Assembly: GCA_030651765.1 (NCBI GenBank)
Contig: JAUSBY010000001.1
Coordinates: 1-64,000 of the forward strand
From: Coriobacteriia bacterium
Lineage (GTDB): Bacteria > Actinomycetota > Coriobacteriia > Anaerosomatales > Anaerosomataceae
Reading direction: 5' to 3'
Length of the DNA stretch: 64,000 nt
Below the pieces are notes generated by a model. It ran no database searches, was not told the DNA's origin, and was given only the letters and a program-made list of their open reading frames with translations. Shown here one piece after another: positions 17,703 to 26,944 of this stretch; within the stretch, counting starts at the first letter, position 1; each line of letters starts with the position of its first letter. The translations under genes were made by a program, and so were the position numbers.

Positions 17703-18056
17703 ATGGACCGCAGGTCACACGCAACGAACGTGCTCGCACTAGCGCTTATCGCCGTAGCGCTCGTGGGGATCGTCACGCCCGTGTGCGAGATGCCCGAGTG
17801 CGATGCCACGGCCAGCCTCTCCGCGTGTTCGGACGTCGTCCCTGCCTGCGGCGACTGTGACGACGAGACCGTCATCATGAAACACACGCCGGACGAGGCC
17901 ACAGCCTCGGCGCCGATAGCGGTCGCCGACCTCGTCGCGGCGCCGGCCGAGATACCCGGATCCCCCCTCGCCCTCGTGGCGTTCACCGTGCCCGAACCGG
18001 ATGCGACGGGCGCCCCGCCCCCGCTCGACCCGCTCGGGGTACGCCTCAGCATCTAG
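17703..18056 (+). CDS. Small secreted or membrane-anchored Cys-rich protein of unknown function
   Basis: 117 residues with GAGGGG ahead of the ATG. One hydrophobic N-terminal segment (VLALALIAVALVGIV) is followed by a Cys cluster: CEMPEC, then CSDVVPACGDC, five cysteines within about 25 residues, with Met, Asp and His nearby. The rest is Ala/Pro-rich and ends in PPPLDPLGVRLSI. I do not recognise the family. As first gene of a cupredoxin/CopA cassette it may be an extracytoplasmic copper ligand; this is inference from context and composition. Confidence 0.7.
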   Translation: MDRRSHATNVLALALIAVALVGIVTPVCEMPECDATASLSACSDVVPACGDCDDETVIMKHTPDEATASAPIAVADLVAAPAEIPGSPLALVAFTVPEPDATGAPPPLDPLGVRLSI

Positions 18057-18135
18057 AAGACACTCCTCGCACCTGCCGTGACCGGCCCTGTCCGCACGGC
18101 TCGCTGTGCTCGTTTCCGACACGAGGAGTGTCACT

Positions 18136-19377
18136 GTGGATCTGTTCTTGCCTATGCTCACGCTGGGACTCGTAACGAGTCTCCACTGCGTGTCGATGTG
18201 CGGCCCGATGGTCGTCACCTATGCCCTCAAGGGCACCGAGGACGGCACCGTCGCGCAGCGCGTCGTACCAAATCTCGCCTACCAGTCGGCAAAGATCGCG
18301 AGCTACATGCTCGTCGGTCTGCTGCTCGGGGCGATCGGTTCGGCGTTCAACCTTGCTGCCATCCGACCCTACGTGATGGTGGCTGCCGGCGCGTTCATGA
18401 TCGTGCTCGCGCTCGGCATGACCGGCCGTTTCCCGTGGGCCGCCAGGCTGACGCCGCGACCGCCGCGCTTCCTCATGCGTGCGCTCACCGCGACACGCCG
18501 CAAAGCGGTCTCCGATGCCGACAACGACCGATCGTCGCTGGCCACGCCGATCACATTCGGCCTGCTCACCGGTCTGATGCCATGCGCTCCGCTCGTGGCC
18601 GCACAGCTCAACGCCGCGGCAAGCGGCAGTGCGGTGAACGGTCTGGTGGCGATGTTCGCCTTCGGCCTCGGCACCGCCCCGTTGATGCTCGCTTTTGGCA
18701 CCGCGTCCAGCATGATCCCGCGTCGCATCAAGGAGCGCGTGATGGTGGTGCTCGCCGTGGTCGTACTCGTCTTCGGCGTGACGTACCTGAACCGGGGCGC
18801 GATGCTCCTCGGCTCACCGGTCACGCTCCAGACGGCGCGGACCGCGGTGTTCGGCGGCCAGACGACGGCCGGAGGCCCCGCGATCGTCGGTACCGACGGC
18901 GTTGCCGAGGTGCCCCTCACGATCGCCAACGTGCGCTTCGTGCCGTCGGTCATCGACATCCCCGCCGATGTGCCCGTGCGGCTCATCGTCGACCGGCAGG
19001 AAGCCAACGCATGCTCCGATCAGCTGGCGATACCGCACCTCGGCGTGCTCGTCGATCTCGCACCGAACGCGACGACCGTGGTCGAACTTCCGCCCGCGAC
19101 GGCGGGCTCGTACACCCTCACGTGCGGCATGGGCATGATGTCCGGTCAGCTCCGCGTAGGTGCGGTGGCCGACGGAAGCCCGAACGACACCGACGGCATC
19201 GTCTTGGTACTCGCGCTCGCGGGGACCGTGGCCGCGGGTGCCGCCCTGGCTCGCACGGCGCCGAAAGGCAGCACGGCCGAGCGCGTTCTCGGTCTCGATA
19301 GTCGGGAGCTCATGCTGGCGGTGATCGGCATCGTGATCGCCGTGCTGGCGGGTCTCGTGTTCAGCGGCGTCATCTAG
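18136..19377 (+). CDS. TauE/SafE- or DsbD-like membrane protein with fused cupredoxin domain
   Basis: 413 residues. The GTG at 18136 is chosen for AGGAG 7 nt upstream. Six helices form the N-terminal membrane half, which opens with SLHCVSMCGPM, the paired-Cys motif of the DsbD_2/sulfite-exporter-like family, and has GLMPCAPLVAAQL as the second-half Cys motif. After helix six comes an extracytoplasmic cupredoxin-like beta domain (residues about 240-350) with Cys in EANACSDQL, His in PHLGVL and TCGMGMMSGQL near its end. A C-terminal pair of helices follows. Such fusions occur in copper-handling clusters; it may move copper or electrons across the membrane. Confidence 0.82.
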   Translation: MDLFLPMLTLGLVTSLHCVSMCGPMVVTYALKGTEDGTVAQRVVPNLAYQSAKIASYMLVGLLLGAIGSAFNLAAIRPYVMVAAGAFMIVLALGMTGRFPWAARLTPRPPRFLMRALTATRRKAVSDADNDRSSLATPITFGLLTGLMPCAPLVAAQLNAAASGSAVNGLVAMFAFGLGTAPLMLAFGTASSMIPRRIKERVMVVLAVVVLVFGVTYLNRGAMLLGSPVTLQTARTAVFGGQTTAGGPAIVGTDGVAEVPLTIANVRFVPSVIDIPADVPVRLIVDRQEANACSDQLAIPHLGVLVDLAPNATTVVELPPATAGSYTLTCGMGMMSGQLRVGAVADGSPNDTDGIVLVLALAGTVAAGAALARTAPKGSTAERVLGLDSRELMLAVIGIVIAVLAGLVFSGVI

Positions 19378-19388
19378 ACCAGTCGCCC

Positions 19389-19404
19389 GGCGGCCGATGC
19401 CGCC
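19389..19404. repeat. Intercistronic hairpin in the metal cassette
   Basis: GGCGGC, loop CGAT, GCCGCC in the 51-nt gap between the two cupredoxin genes. No T-tract follows, so it may protect or process the transcript rather than end it. Confidence 0.35.
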
Positions 19405-19428
19405 AGGCTCATCGAAGGGATCAGCAAC

Positions 19429-19968
19429 ATGAGTGACACAACCACCACACAGGCCGCAACCACCAGCGGCACCCGGTACCTCCGAACGGGACTCATCCTG
19501 GTGATCGTGGTACTGGCCTTTGTGGCTACCTACCAGATCGCCGGCGCACTCGGTTCGGACGCCACGACGACGAGCGGGCCGCCCGCTGCGAGCGGCTTCG
19601 TCCCTGCCGTGGCCGGAAGCCCGACCCAGGGCGGAGCCGGCTCGGCGGACTGCGCGTGCTGCACCAACTCGGGCACTGGAGAGCCGATCGAAGGCTCGGC
19701 GACCGTGGATGGCGACGTGCAGCGCATCACCGTCGATACCACCAACGGTTACGACCCCAACACCATCAGACTCGCCGCCGGCATCCCCGCCGAGATCACG
19801 TTCTCGCAGGGCAGCGGCTGCATGGCGCAGGTCATGAGCGCCGACCTCGGGTTCTTCGAGGACCTCACCGCCGGGCCAAAGACCGTCTCTCTTCCCGCGC
19901 TGGAACCAGGTACGTACGGGTTCTCGTGTGGTATGGAGATGGTATTCGGCGAGATCATCGTCGAGTAA
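19429..19968 (+). CDS. Membrane-anchored cupredoxin-domain protein
   Basis: 179 residues. A Thr-rich cytoplasmic tip and one membrane helix ([20 protein letters not shown]) are followed by a flexible linker containing DCACCTNSG. The cupredoxin-like beta domain runs from about residue 85 to the end and has Cys in [10 protein letters not shown] and [13 protein letters not shown]. The pattern parallels the soluble half of the preceding protein, so the pair may have arisen by duplication. Probably an outer-face copper carrier. CopA starts 12 nt downstream. Confidence 0.8.
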   Translation: MSDTTTTQAATTSGTRYLRTGLILVIVVLAFVATYQIAGALGSDATTTSGPPAASGFVPAVAGSPTQGGAGSADCACCTNSGTGEPIEGSATVDGDVQRITVDTTNGYDPNTIRLAAGIPAEITFSQGSGCMAQVMSADLGFFEDLTAGPKTVSLPALEPGTYGFSCGMEMVFGEIIVE

Positions 19969-19979
19969 GGACACCTGAC

Positions 19980-22646
19980 ATGGAGACCACACTGAGCACG
20001 TCCTACCTCATAGCGATAGACGGCATGCACTGCCACGCCTGCGAGCGCCTCATCACGGGCACGCTCTCCCGCGTGCCCGGCGTCACCGGCGTGCTCGCCG
20101 ACGCACAGGCCGGCACGGCGATCATCACGGTCGATGCCGAACCCGACCCGGCCGCGCTGGCCGAGGCTATCGCCGCGGCAGGATTCGCACCCACCGGCGG
20201 AACCGTGACGCTCGTACCCGTCGACGACATCGAGACACCCGCGCCCGCAGCTGCCGCCGACGACACGTGCCCCACCGGCGCCTGCCCGACCGTGCCGCGC
20301 GCGCCCGATCCGGCGCTGATGGCGGCGAGTGCGGCTGCAGCCGTCGCCACGGCCACCCTCGGCATCATCGGCATGACGTGCTCGTCGTGCCAGGCGGTCA
20401 TCGAGCGCACGCTCGCCCGGACGCCGGGCATCGGCAGTGCGACGGTGAATCTGGCTGCCGAGACGGCCACGGTCACGTTCGACCCGCACACCATCGGCAT
20501 CGACGGTATCGTCACCGCGGTGCGCGATGCCGGCTACGACGCCGTACCGCGCGCTGCCGACGCGGCGATGGGTACGGGAGATGACGCCCAGCGCGAGGCG
20601 CAGCAGGCACACATCACCCACGAGAAGCGGCTCTTCGTCTTCTCGCTTGCGCTCTCGTTCCCGCTCCTCATCCTCATGATTCCTGCGCTCATGGAGTCCG
20701 TTCCGCTTGCGGTGGCCGAGTGGCTGGCGGCTACCTTTGGCGGCGCATGGGACCCGATGATGGTGTTCAAGTACATCGGCTTCGCGCTTGCCACGCCCGT
20801 GCAGTTCATCGCCGGCTGGCAGTTCTACAAGGGCTTCTACCACGCGCTGAAGCGCCGCACGGGCAACATGGACACGCTGATCGCAATCGGCACCTCGGCT
20901 GCGTACTTCTACAGCCTCGCCGCCACGTTCATACCGAGCCTGTACATGGAGCCGGTCTTCTACGAGACTGCCGCGCTGCTCATCACGTTCGTCATCTTAG
21001 GCAAGCTCCTCGAGGCGCACGCCAAGGGCAAGACGGGCGACGCGATCAAGAAGCTCATGGGGCTCGCGCCCAAGACCGCGCGCGTCGTCCGTGACGGCGT
21101 CGAGGTCGACGTCCCCGTGGAGACCGTGGTCGCAGGTGACACGGTCGTGGTCCGCCCCGGCGAGAAGGTGCCGGTCGACGGCATCGTCATCGACGGCTCG
21201 TCTGCCGTAGACGAGTCGATGCTCACCGGCGAGTCCATACCGGTGGAGAAGCGCGAGGGCGACACCGTCATCGGCGCGACGATCAACAAGCTCGGCAGCT
21301 TCCGCTTCCGCGCCACGAAGGTGGGCGCCGAGACCGCGCTCGCCCAGATCGTGAAGCTCGTGGAAGAAGCGCAGGGTTCCAAGGCTCCCGTACAGCGTTT
21401 CGCCGACCGCATCAGCTCGGTGTTCGTGCCCGTTGTGGTCGGTCTCGCGGTTCTCACGTTCCTGGTATGGCTTTTCGTGGTTCCGCGCTTCGTGGACCCG
21501 AGCTTCTACATGGACGCGACCCCGTTCATCAAAGCGCTGCTCGCCGGCACCGCCGTCGTCGTCATCGCATGCCCCTGCGCACTTGGCCTGGCCACGCCGA
21601 CCGCAATCATGGTCGGCACCGGGAAGGGCGCCGAGAACGGTGTACTCATCAAGAGCGGAGAGGCGCTCGAGACCACGTACAAGATCTCGACCATCGTCTT
21701 CGACAAGACCGGTACGCTCACGCACGGCACGCCGGTCGTGACCGACATCGAGCTTGCCGAAGGGCATGACACCGGACGCGTGTTCATGCTCGCGGCGGCG
21801 CTCGAGCGTGGCAGCGAACACCCGCTGGCCGAGGCGATCATGGCCCGCGCGAAGGCCGACGGCATCGAGCTCCCGTCAGTCGACGGCTTTGCCGCCGTAC
21901 CGGGCCACGGCGTGGAGGGCACGGTCGACGGCATGCGTGTCGCCTTCGGCAACCGCCGCCTCATGGCCCGCGAGGGCATCGACATCGCCCGATTCGAGGA
22001 GCGCATCGCCGCGCTCGAGAACCAGGGCAAGACCGTCATGCTTGTCGGCGTGAACGGAGCGAAGCTCGCCGGCCTGATCGCCGTGGCCGACACGCTCAAG
22101 GCCCACTCGGCAGAAGCCGTCACGCGTCTGGCCGAGATCGGCGTCGAGGTGTACATGATCACCGGCGACAACCGGCGGACCGCCGAGGCGATCGCGGCGC
22201 AGGCCGGCATACCGGCCGACCACGTGCTGGCCGAGGTGCTCCCCGAGCACAAGGCCGAGGAGGTCACCAGGCTCCAGGCCGCGGGTCGCAAGGTCGCGAT
22301 GGTCGGCGACGGCATCAACGACACGCCCGCGCTGGCGGCGGCCGATGTCGGCATCGCCATGGGCGCCGGCACCGACATCGCCATGGAGACCGGCGGCATC
22401 GTCCTTATCACCAACGACCTCCGCGACGTGGTCACCGCGATCGAACTCTCGCGCGCCACGATTCGCAAGATCCGCCAGAACTTCGTCTGGGCGCTCGGCT
22501 ACAACACACTCGGCATACCGGTGGCTGCTCTCGGCCTCCTGAAGCCGGAGCTCGCCGGAGCGGCGATGGCGCTCTCGAGCGTGAGCGTCGTGACGAGTTC
22601 GCTGCTGCTCAGGCGCTTCCGTCCGAGCATGGCGAAGAGCGCGTAG
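19980..22646 (+). CDS. copA: Copper-exporting P1B-type ATPase
   Basis: 888 residues. Two N-terminal heavy-metal domains carry GMHCHAC (residues about 15-21) and GMTCSSC (about 135). Eight membrane helices include the CPC ion motif (C531-P-C533). Cytoplasmic motifs are LTGES, DKTGT with the phosphorylated Asp575, the SEHP loop and [12 protein letters not shown] in ALGYNTLG and MxxSS in ALSSVSV are Cu(I)-type signatures in the last helices. It exports Cu(I), and the two cupredoxin neighbours could receive it. The first metal domain has CHAC rather than the common CxSC. Confidence 0.96.
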   Translation: METTLSTSYLIAIDGMHCHACERLITGTLSRVPGVTGVLADAQAGTAIITVDAEPDPAALAEAIAAAGFAPTGGTVTLVPVDDIETPAPAAAADDTCPTGACPTVPRAPDPALMAASAAAAVATATLGIIGMTCSSCQAVIERTLARTPGIGSATVNLAAETATVTFDPHTIGIDGIVTAVRDAGYDAVPRAADAAMGTGDDAQREAQQAHITHEKRLFVFSLALSFPLLILMIPALMESVPLAVAEWLAATFGGAWDPMMVFKYIGFALATPVQFIAGWQFYKGFYHALKRRTGNMDTLIAIGTSAAYFYSLAATFIPSLYMEPVFYETAALLITFVILGKLLEAHAKGKTGDAIKKLMGLAPKTARVVRDGVEVDVPVETVVAGDTVVVRPGEKVPVDGIVIDGSSAVDESMLTGESIPVEKREGDTVIGATINKLGSFRFRATKVGAETALAQIVKLVEEAQGSKAPVQRFADRISSVFVPVVVGLAVLTFLVWLFVVPRFVDPSFYMDATPFIKALLAGTAVVVIACPCALGLATPTAIMVGTGKGAENGVLIKSGEALETTYKISTIVFDKTGTLTHGTPVVTDIELAEGHDTGRVFMLAAALERGSEHPLAEAIMARAKADGIELPSVDGFAAVPGHGVEGTVDGMRVAFGNRRLMAREGIDIARFEERIAALENQGKTVMLVGVNGAKLAGLIAVADTLKAHSAEAVTRLAEIGVEVYMITGDNRRTAEAIAAQAGIPADHVLAEVLPEHKAEEVTRLQAAGRKVAMVGDGINDTPALAAADVGIAMGAGTDIAMETGGIVLITNDLRDVVTAIELSRATIRKIRQNFVWALGYNTLGIPVAALGLLKPELAGAAMALSSVSVVTSSLLLRRFRPSMAKSA

Positions 22647-22667
22647 CACTACCCCGCAGGCACTTCC

Positions 22668-22692
22668 GGGAGGGGCGCGCCTCGCCCCTCCC
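22668..22692 (+). terminator. Hairpin after copA
   Basis: GGGAGGGGCG, loop CGCCT, CGCCCCTCCC: a perfect 10-bp stem 21 nt after the copA stop. No T-tract, so it may attenuate rather than fully separate the downstream lipoprotein gene. Confidence 0.6.
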
Positions 22693-22715
22693 GCCACAAC
22701 GAGAGGACCGACTCG

Positions 22716-23183
22716 ATGAACAGAACCCTCATCCGCGCCGCCCTGACGATAGTCGCCATCGGCACGATCGCACTCGCCGGCTGCGCGCCTGCCGGCGAGG
22801 CGGAACATCCCACCGACGGCGTCTGGGGCTACGTGACCTCTGCTGACAGCGCGGCGCTCGAACTCGCGGCGGACCAGACCGGGGCGACCGGACTCGTCGT
22901 CGACCGGGTCCTCGCACCTGGTGACGCCTGGGTCGTCGTGCATCTGGACGACGACGGAGCGCCCGGCATGCGCGTGGGCCTGGCCAGCGTTGCGAAAGGT
23001 GAGACCACCGACCTCCGGATAGAACTCGAGGGCGACCTCACCGACTCCCTGATCGTGGCGCTGCACGCAGACCGGGGAACGCCGGGTGAGTTCGACTTCG
23101 ACATGGAGAGCCCGGCGACGAGTCCCGACCGCCCGTACTTCATCGACGGTGCCGAGTTGGCCACGGTCGTGAACGTCAGGTAG
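22716..23183 (+). CDS. Lipoprotein with DUF7282-like domain
   Basis: 155 residues. The lipobox is IALAGC with the modified Cys at about residue 22. The mature part resembles DUF7282 as I remember it: a beta strand with VVDRVLAPGDAWVVVHLDDDG, then GLASVAKGETTDLRIEL, a strand LIVALHADRGTPGEFDF and the end DRPYFIDGAEL. Function is unknown. It sits behind copA and shares its direction, so it may belong to the metal cassette, but the hairpin at 22668 could separate them. Confidence 0.75.
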   Translation: MNRTLIRAALTIVAIGTIALAGCAPAGEAEHPTDGVWGYVTSADSAALELAADQTGATGLVVDRVLAPGDAWVVVHLDDDGAPGMRVGLASVAKGETTDLRIELEGDLTDSLIVALHADRGTPGEFDFDMESPATSPDRPYFIDGAELATVVNVR

Positions 23184-23192
23184 GAAGCGCCG

Positions 23193-23483
23193 TCAGCCGG
23201 TCCGGGCGACCTTCAACCTGAAGACGACCGGGTTGTGCGGGTCGGGGCAGCACACGACTGCCTCGCCCGCCTCCTCCCACGGGAAGCTGCCGCCGAAGCG
23301 TAGCGGCTGTAGGAACGGCAGCATCGCCGCGTACGCCCAGCCGCAGATGCCGGTGGGCACAAGCGCCGAGTCGACCTCCCACGTGTCGCCCACGCGGTGC
23401 CCGATCGAGCAGGCGCCGCTGCCCTGGATCTCGACGATCTCGACTGTCACGCGGCTGCCTTCGGCCGGGGCCTCGATGGTCAC
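23193..23483 (-). CDS. TIGR04076-family small protein
   Basis: 96 residues starting at a GTG with GGAGG 6 nt upstream; the start overlaps the previous gene's TGA. Family-like pattern: VEIVEIQGSGACSIGHRVGD, GICGWAYAAMLPFLQPLRFGG, FPWEEAGEAVVCCPDPHNP, and a last strand VVFRLKV. Conserved Cys residues (ACSIGH, ICGW, VCCPDP) suggest a metal or redox role. The function of the family is not established. Confidence 0.82.
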   Translation of the reverse strand: MTIEAPAEGSRVTVEIVEIQGSGACSIGHRVGDTWEVDSALVPTGICGWAYAAMLPFLQPLRFGGSFPWEEAGEAVVCCPDPHNPVVFRLKVARTG

Positions 23484-24376
23484 GACACACCTCCGGCCTG
23501 CTCGCCGCGCTCGTAGAGCAGCCACAGCGCCTGCGTGCCGAGTTCGGCGCCGTCGGCCTCTTGCAGCCGCGCGTACAGCTCCTCGGCAAGCGTCAGGCCG
23601 GGAAGGTCGAGGCCGAGGGCCCGCGACTCGTCCAGCGCGATGCGAAGGTCCTTCACGAAGTGCTTCACGAAGAAGCCGGGTGCAAAGTCAGCACTCAAGA
23701 TGCGCGGGCCGTAGGCACCCCACGACCACGAGTTGGCGCCTCCTCCGGAAAGCGCCGCGTGCGTGCGCTCCAGATCGAGTCCCGCCGCCTTCGCGTACTG
23801 CAGCGCCTCGATCAAGCCGAGCATGGCGCCGGCGATCCCTATCTGATTGGCCATCTTGGTGTGCTGGCCGGCGCCCGGCCCGCCCGCATGCGTGAACGTA
23901 TTACCCATCGCTTCGAACAGTGGCATCGCGCGCTCGAACGCCGCCCCGGCACCGCCGGCCATGATCGTGAGCGTCGCGTTCCTCGCGCCGACGTCCCCGC
24001 CGGAGACCGGCGCATCAAGTGTGAGGAGGCCCCGTGCACTCGCCGCCTCGGCGATGCGCACCGCAAGCGTGGGCGTGGAGGTGGTCATGTCGATAAGCAG
24101 CGCGCCTTCGGGCGCCCGCTCGACGATACCGCCCACGCCGAGATAGACCTCCTCGACGTCGGCCGGGTAGCCCACCATCGTGATGGTCACCTCGGCTCGC
24201 GAGGCTGCCTCACCTGGCGACTCGGCCCACTGCGCCCCGTGCGCCAGCAACGCCTCGGCCTTCTCGCGTGTGCGGTTGAACACCACGAGCGGGTAACCGG
24301 CGGCGAGTAGATGTCCGGCCATCGCCGCCCCCATCACGCCGGTGCCGACGAACGCGACTCTCGGACGCTCAGCCAT
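23480..24376 (-). CDS. NAD(P)-dependent beta-hydroxyacid dehydrogenase (3-hydroxyisobutyrate dehydrogenase family)
   Basis: 298 residues. The Rossmann motif VAFVGTGVMGAAMAGHLLAAG begins at residue 7 (GxGxMG), and NRTREKAEAL suggests NADP preference. The family substrate motif is LDAPVSGGDVGARNATLTIM, and the catalytic lysine lies in GAGQHTKMANQIG. The C-terminal helical domain has FVKDLRIALDES. Members reduce or oxidise 3-hydroxyacids such as tartronate semialdehyde or succinic semialdehyde; the substrate here cannot be assigned. GGAGG precedes the ATG. Confidence 0.9.
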   Translation of the reverse strand: MAERPRVAFVGTGVMGAAMAGHLLAAGYPLVVFNRTREKAEALLAHGAQWAESPGEAASRAEVTITMVGYPADVEEVYLGVGGIVERAPEGALLIDMTTSTPTLAVRIAEAASARGLLTLDAPVSGGDVGARNATLTIMAGGAGAAFERAMPLFEAMGNTFTHAGGPGAGQHTKMANQIGIAGAMLGLIEALQYAKAAGLDLERTHAALSGGGANSWSWGAYGPRILSADFAPGFFVKHFVKDLRIALDESRALGLDLPGLTLAEELYARLQEADGAELGTQALWLLYERGEQAGGVS

Positions 24377-24437
24377 AGTCGATGACCTCCCGGGGCGTAG
24401 CTGCAGACGACTGGCAGTATAGCCGAGCCGGCTCTCC

Positions 24438-25262
24438 TCACCTCGCGAGCGGGCGCTCGAGCGTCACGCGCGTGTAGGCGACCCTGAAACCGGCACGCTC
24501 CTGGTTGCGCATCGAGACGCCGCCCGGTGTCGCCTCGATGATCGCGAGGACCGCACCAGCATCGCTTGCGTGACGCAGCCGGGCGCCGAGCAGGCTCCCT
24601 TGCACGCCCCGACCGCGCATGGCGATCAGCGTCGAGTCACCGTTGAACAGCGCAAGCCCGTCGTCGAGCACGAGCATACCGGTGCCGGCCGGCTCGCCGT
24701 CCAGATAGCCGAGGAACGGCAGCGCGTCGGGACGCAGTGCGATCGCACGCGCGAGTGTCATGTCGGCCTCGGAGACGGTCTCGTCGCGGAATCCGCGTGC
24801 CTCAAGCTGCGCCCAGAGCTCCCGCTCCTCGGCACCGCGCGCTATGCGGAACTCCACGCCAGGCGCGGGGTCTGCGACCGACGCCGCGGGTAGCGGCTGG
24901 AAGAGCACCATCTCGAAGTCGGTCGCGAGGAACCCGTACCCGGCAAGCCAGCGCCGGAGCGACACGTCGGCATGCGGACACACGTCGACGCGCGCGGGCG
25001 CGTCCCGCTCTTCGAAGAAGGCGACAAGCGCCGCTACCTCTTCCTCCTCCACCGGCCCGTTCATGCCGAGGCCGAACGATCCGTTCACGACGTTGCCCTC
25101 GGAGAACCACAGTGCCGCGCCACCACCCACCCGAAGCACGGCCGCTTCCGGGTAGATGCCGCTGGCCCGTGCCGACTCGGTGTACGTCACCAGGTCGGCG
25201 ACCGTCCCCGCCTCGATCCGGCGTGCGAGTCCTGTGTCTGCAAGCGGATAGGAAGCCCTCAC
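24438..25262 (-). CDS. GNAT-family N-acetyltransferase
   Basis: 274 residues with a GTG start that overlaps the transporter stop (GTGA) and GGAGG 7 nt upstream. The C-terminal half (about 140-270) has the GNAT core: FLGYLDGEPAGTGMLVLDDG for strand 4, then STLIAMRGRGVQGSLLGARL as the acetyl-CoA-binding R/QxxGxG/A region, and NQERAGFRVAYTRVTLERP as the final strand. The N-terminal half is a degenerate second GNAT-like unit. Substrate unknown. Confidence 0.82.
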   Translation of the reverse strand: MRASYPLADTGLARRIEAGTVADLVTYTESARASGIYPEAAVLRVGGGAALWFSEGNVVNGSFGLGMNGPVEEEEVAALVAFFEERDAPARVDVCPHADVSLRRWLAGYGFLATDFEMVLFQPLPAASVADPAPGVEFRIARGAEERELWAQLEARGFRDETVSEADMTLARAIALRPDALPFLGYLDGEPAGTGMLVLDDGLALFNGDSTLIAMRGRGVQGSLLGARLRHASDAGAVLAIIEATPGGVSMRNQERAGFRVAYTRVTLERPLAR

Positions 25263-26509
25263 CCGGAGACCTCCTCATAACGCACGGAATCGTCCACACG
25301 CTGGAGTACCATACGTGCGGCCACGATGAACAGCCCCAGCAGACCGAGCGCGGCCGTCCTGCCCCAGCCGAGGCCGTCGGCCACAAGTGCCCAGACGAGC
25401 GGACCGAGCACCGTCGCGAACCGGCCGACCACCGCGTAGAGGCCGAAGAACTCGCCGAGCAGGTGTGCGGGTGTGAGGCGTGTCATGAACACGCGGTCCG
25501 AAGCCCACGCCGCGCCGATGCCCGCGCCACCGCCCACCGCCACGAGCCAGCCGACCGCCTGCACGCCGGTGAGCGCCGCGGTGACGGCCGCCGCCAGTCC
25601 GACAAGCTGGGCGTAGAGCGCCGCGTTGAGCACCCTGCCCGGACCGACCCGGTCGACCGCCCTCCCCGCGACGATCGCGCCGAGCGATGCACAGGCGACC
25701 CCGATGAGCGCGAGGCGGTCTGTCTGCGCGTTCGTGAAGCCAAGCTCGAGTCTGGCGAAGACCGCATTGAAGAGGAAGACCGTGTTGATCGCGTCGGTGT
25801 ACAGGAACCTGCCCACCAGAAAGCGCACGACTCCGGGATGCCGCGCCGCCTCGCGCCAGGCACGGACCATCGTCGCTGGCGAGGAGAGTAGTCCCGGCGC
25901 CCGGCCGGGCCGCCGCGGGCGTGGACGCTCGCGGATCCACACGAACGCAGGGACAGCGAACAGCAGGAACGCGACCGCCAAGCCTCGGAAGACCCCATCG
26001 TATCCGGCCCTGGGCAAGAGGTACGCGCCGATGCCGAGAGCGAGAGCCGAGCCCGCGTACCCCACCGCCACGCCGACGCCTGAGATCAGCCCGCGCGTGG
26101 CGGGAGTGCTTACATCGGGCAGTAGTGCGTCATAGACGACCGCGCCGCTGTGGAATCCGACGGTCCCCACGGCGTAGAAGACGAGGGACGGCACCACGCC
26201 CCAGGTCGCAAGCATCGCCGTAGCGCCCACGCAGATAAGCGTCGAGCCGACGAGATACGGTACGCGGCGTCCCAGGTGGTCGGTGAGCGCGCCGATCCAC
26301 GGTCCGAGGATGATGACCGCGATCATCGCGACGATGGTCGTGACACTCAGCTGCCAGTCACTGCCGCCACGGTCCTCGATAAGCCATAGGCCGAAGTAAC
26401 GACTGCCGACGCCGAGCGCAAAGGTGGTGTTCGCGAGATCGTAGAGGACCCACGCCACGACGCCCGCGCGGCGTGGCGACCAGGCTGCCTCAGAGTCACT
26501 CCCGTGCAC
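25259..26509 (-). CDS. MFS transporter, UMF1/Atg22-like
   Basis: 416 residues from a GTG at 26509 with GGGAGG 4 nt upstream. Twelve hydrophobic helices are visible. The opening VVAWVLYDLANTTFALGVGSRYFG matches the UMF1 family hallmark (YDxANT); the first cytoplasmic loop GALTDHLGRRVPYLVGS is the MFS signature. A long central loop is rich in Arg/Pro (ERPRPRRPGRAPG). Yeast Atg22 exports amino acids from the vacuole; the substrate of bacterial members is unknown. Confidence 0.88.
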   Translation of the reverse strand: MHGSDSEAAWSPRRAGVVAWVLYDLANTTFALGVGSRYFGLWLIEDRGGSDWQLSVTTIVAMIAVIILGPWIGALTDHLGRRVPYLVGSTLICVGATAMLATWGVVPSLVFYAVGTVGFHSGAVVYDALLPDVSTPATRGLISGVGVAVGYAGSALALGIGAYLLPRAGYDGVFRGLAVAFLLFAVPAFVWIRERPRPRRPGRAPGLLSSPATMVRAWREAARHPGVVRFLVGRFLYTDAINTVFLFNAVFARLELGFTNAQTDRLALIGVACASLGAIVAGRAVDRVGPGRVLNAALYAQLVGLAAAVTAALTGVQAVGWLVAVGGGAGIGAAWASDRVFMTRLTPAHLLGEFFGLYAVVGRFATVLGPLVWALVADGLGWGRTAALGLLGLFIVAARMVLQRVDDSVRYEEVSG

Positions 26510-26591
26510 GCTTCCTCCCTCGATCGCCAGCAGTGTACCGCAGGTGCGGGTACATACCCGATACAGCAGTGCCCGACGACAGGAGGACCCG

Positions 26592-26939
26592 ATGGACGTT
26601 CGTGAGACCGTCGACCGTTGGCGCGAGGAGATTCCCCGAAAGTCGCTCGCGGAAGCAGGTGTCGGCGTTGGCGTCATCGGACTCGGCATCGCCGCGCTCG
26701 TGCTCACGCTCGTGCGCCGCCGACGTGGCTTCTTCGCGTTCGCCGTCCCCGGCGCGCTACTCGCAGCCGGGCTCGTGATGCTGACTGACGTGACCTTCGA
26801 TGTTCGTGGGGAGCGCATCGCCTGGAGTCGCGCTTTCATCACAGCCGAACTCGAGGGACTCGATCCGCTCGCGCGGGCACAGGTGCTCCGGGATGTCGTC
26901 CGCGAGGAGTACGGCGGCCTCATGCCTGACGGCGACTGA
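26592..26939 (+). CDS. Small membrane protein of unknown function
   Basis: 115 residues; AGGAGG lies 6 nt before the ATG. The N-terminal 20 residues are amphipathic (DVRETVDRWREEIPRKSLAE). Two membrane helices follow with RRRRG between them (VGVGVIGLGIAALVLTLV and FFAFAVPGALLAAGLVML). The soluble C-terminus ends in REEYGGLMPDGD. A 14-nt palindrome, CGGGTA-CA-TACCCG, lies at 26547-26560 in the divergent gap with the MFS gene and may be regulatory. No family recognised. Confidence 0.75.
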   Translation: MDVRETVDRWREEIPRKSLAEAGVGVGVIGLGIAALVLTLVRRRRGFFAFAVPGALLAAGLVMLTDVTFDVRGERIAWSRAFITAELEGLDPLARAQVLRDVVREEYGGLMPDGD

Positions 26940-26944
26940 GCCCC

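Noticed and set aside
17703-23183. Horizontal origin of the copper cassette
   Set aside because: GC content and codon use look the same as in flanking genes, and no integrase, transposase or direct repeats flank it.
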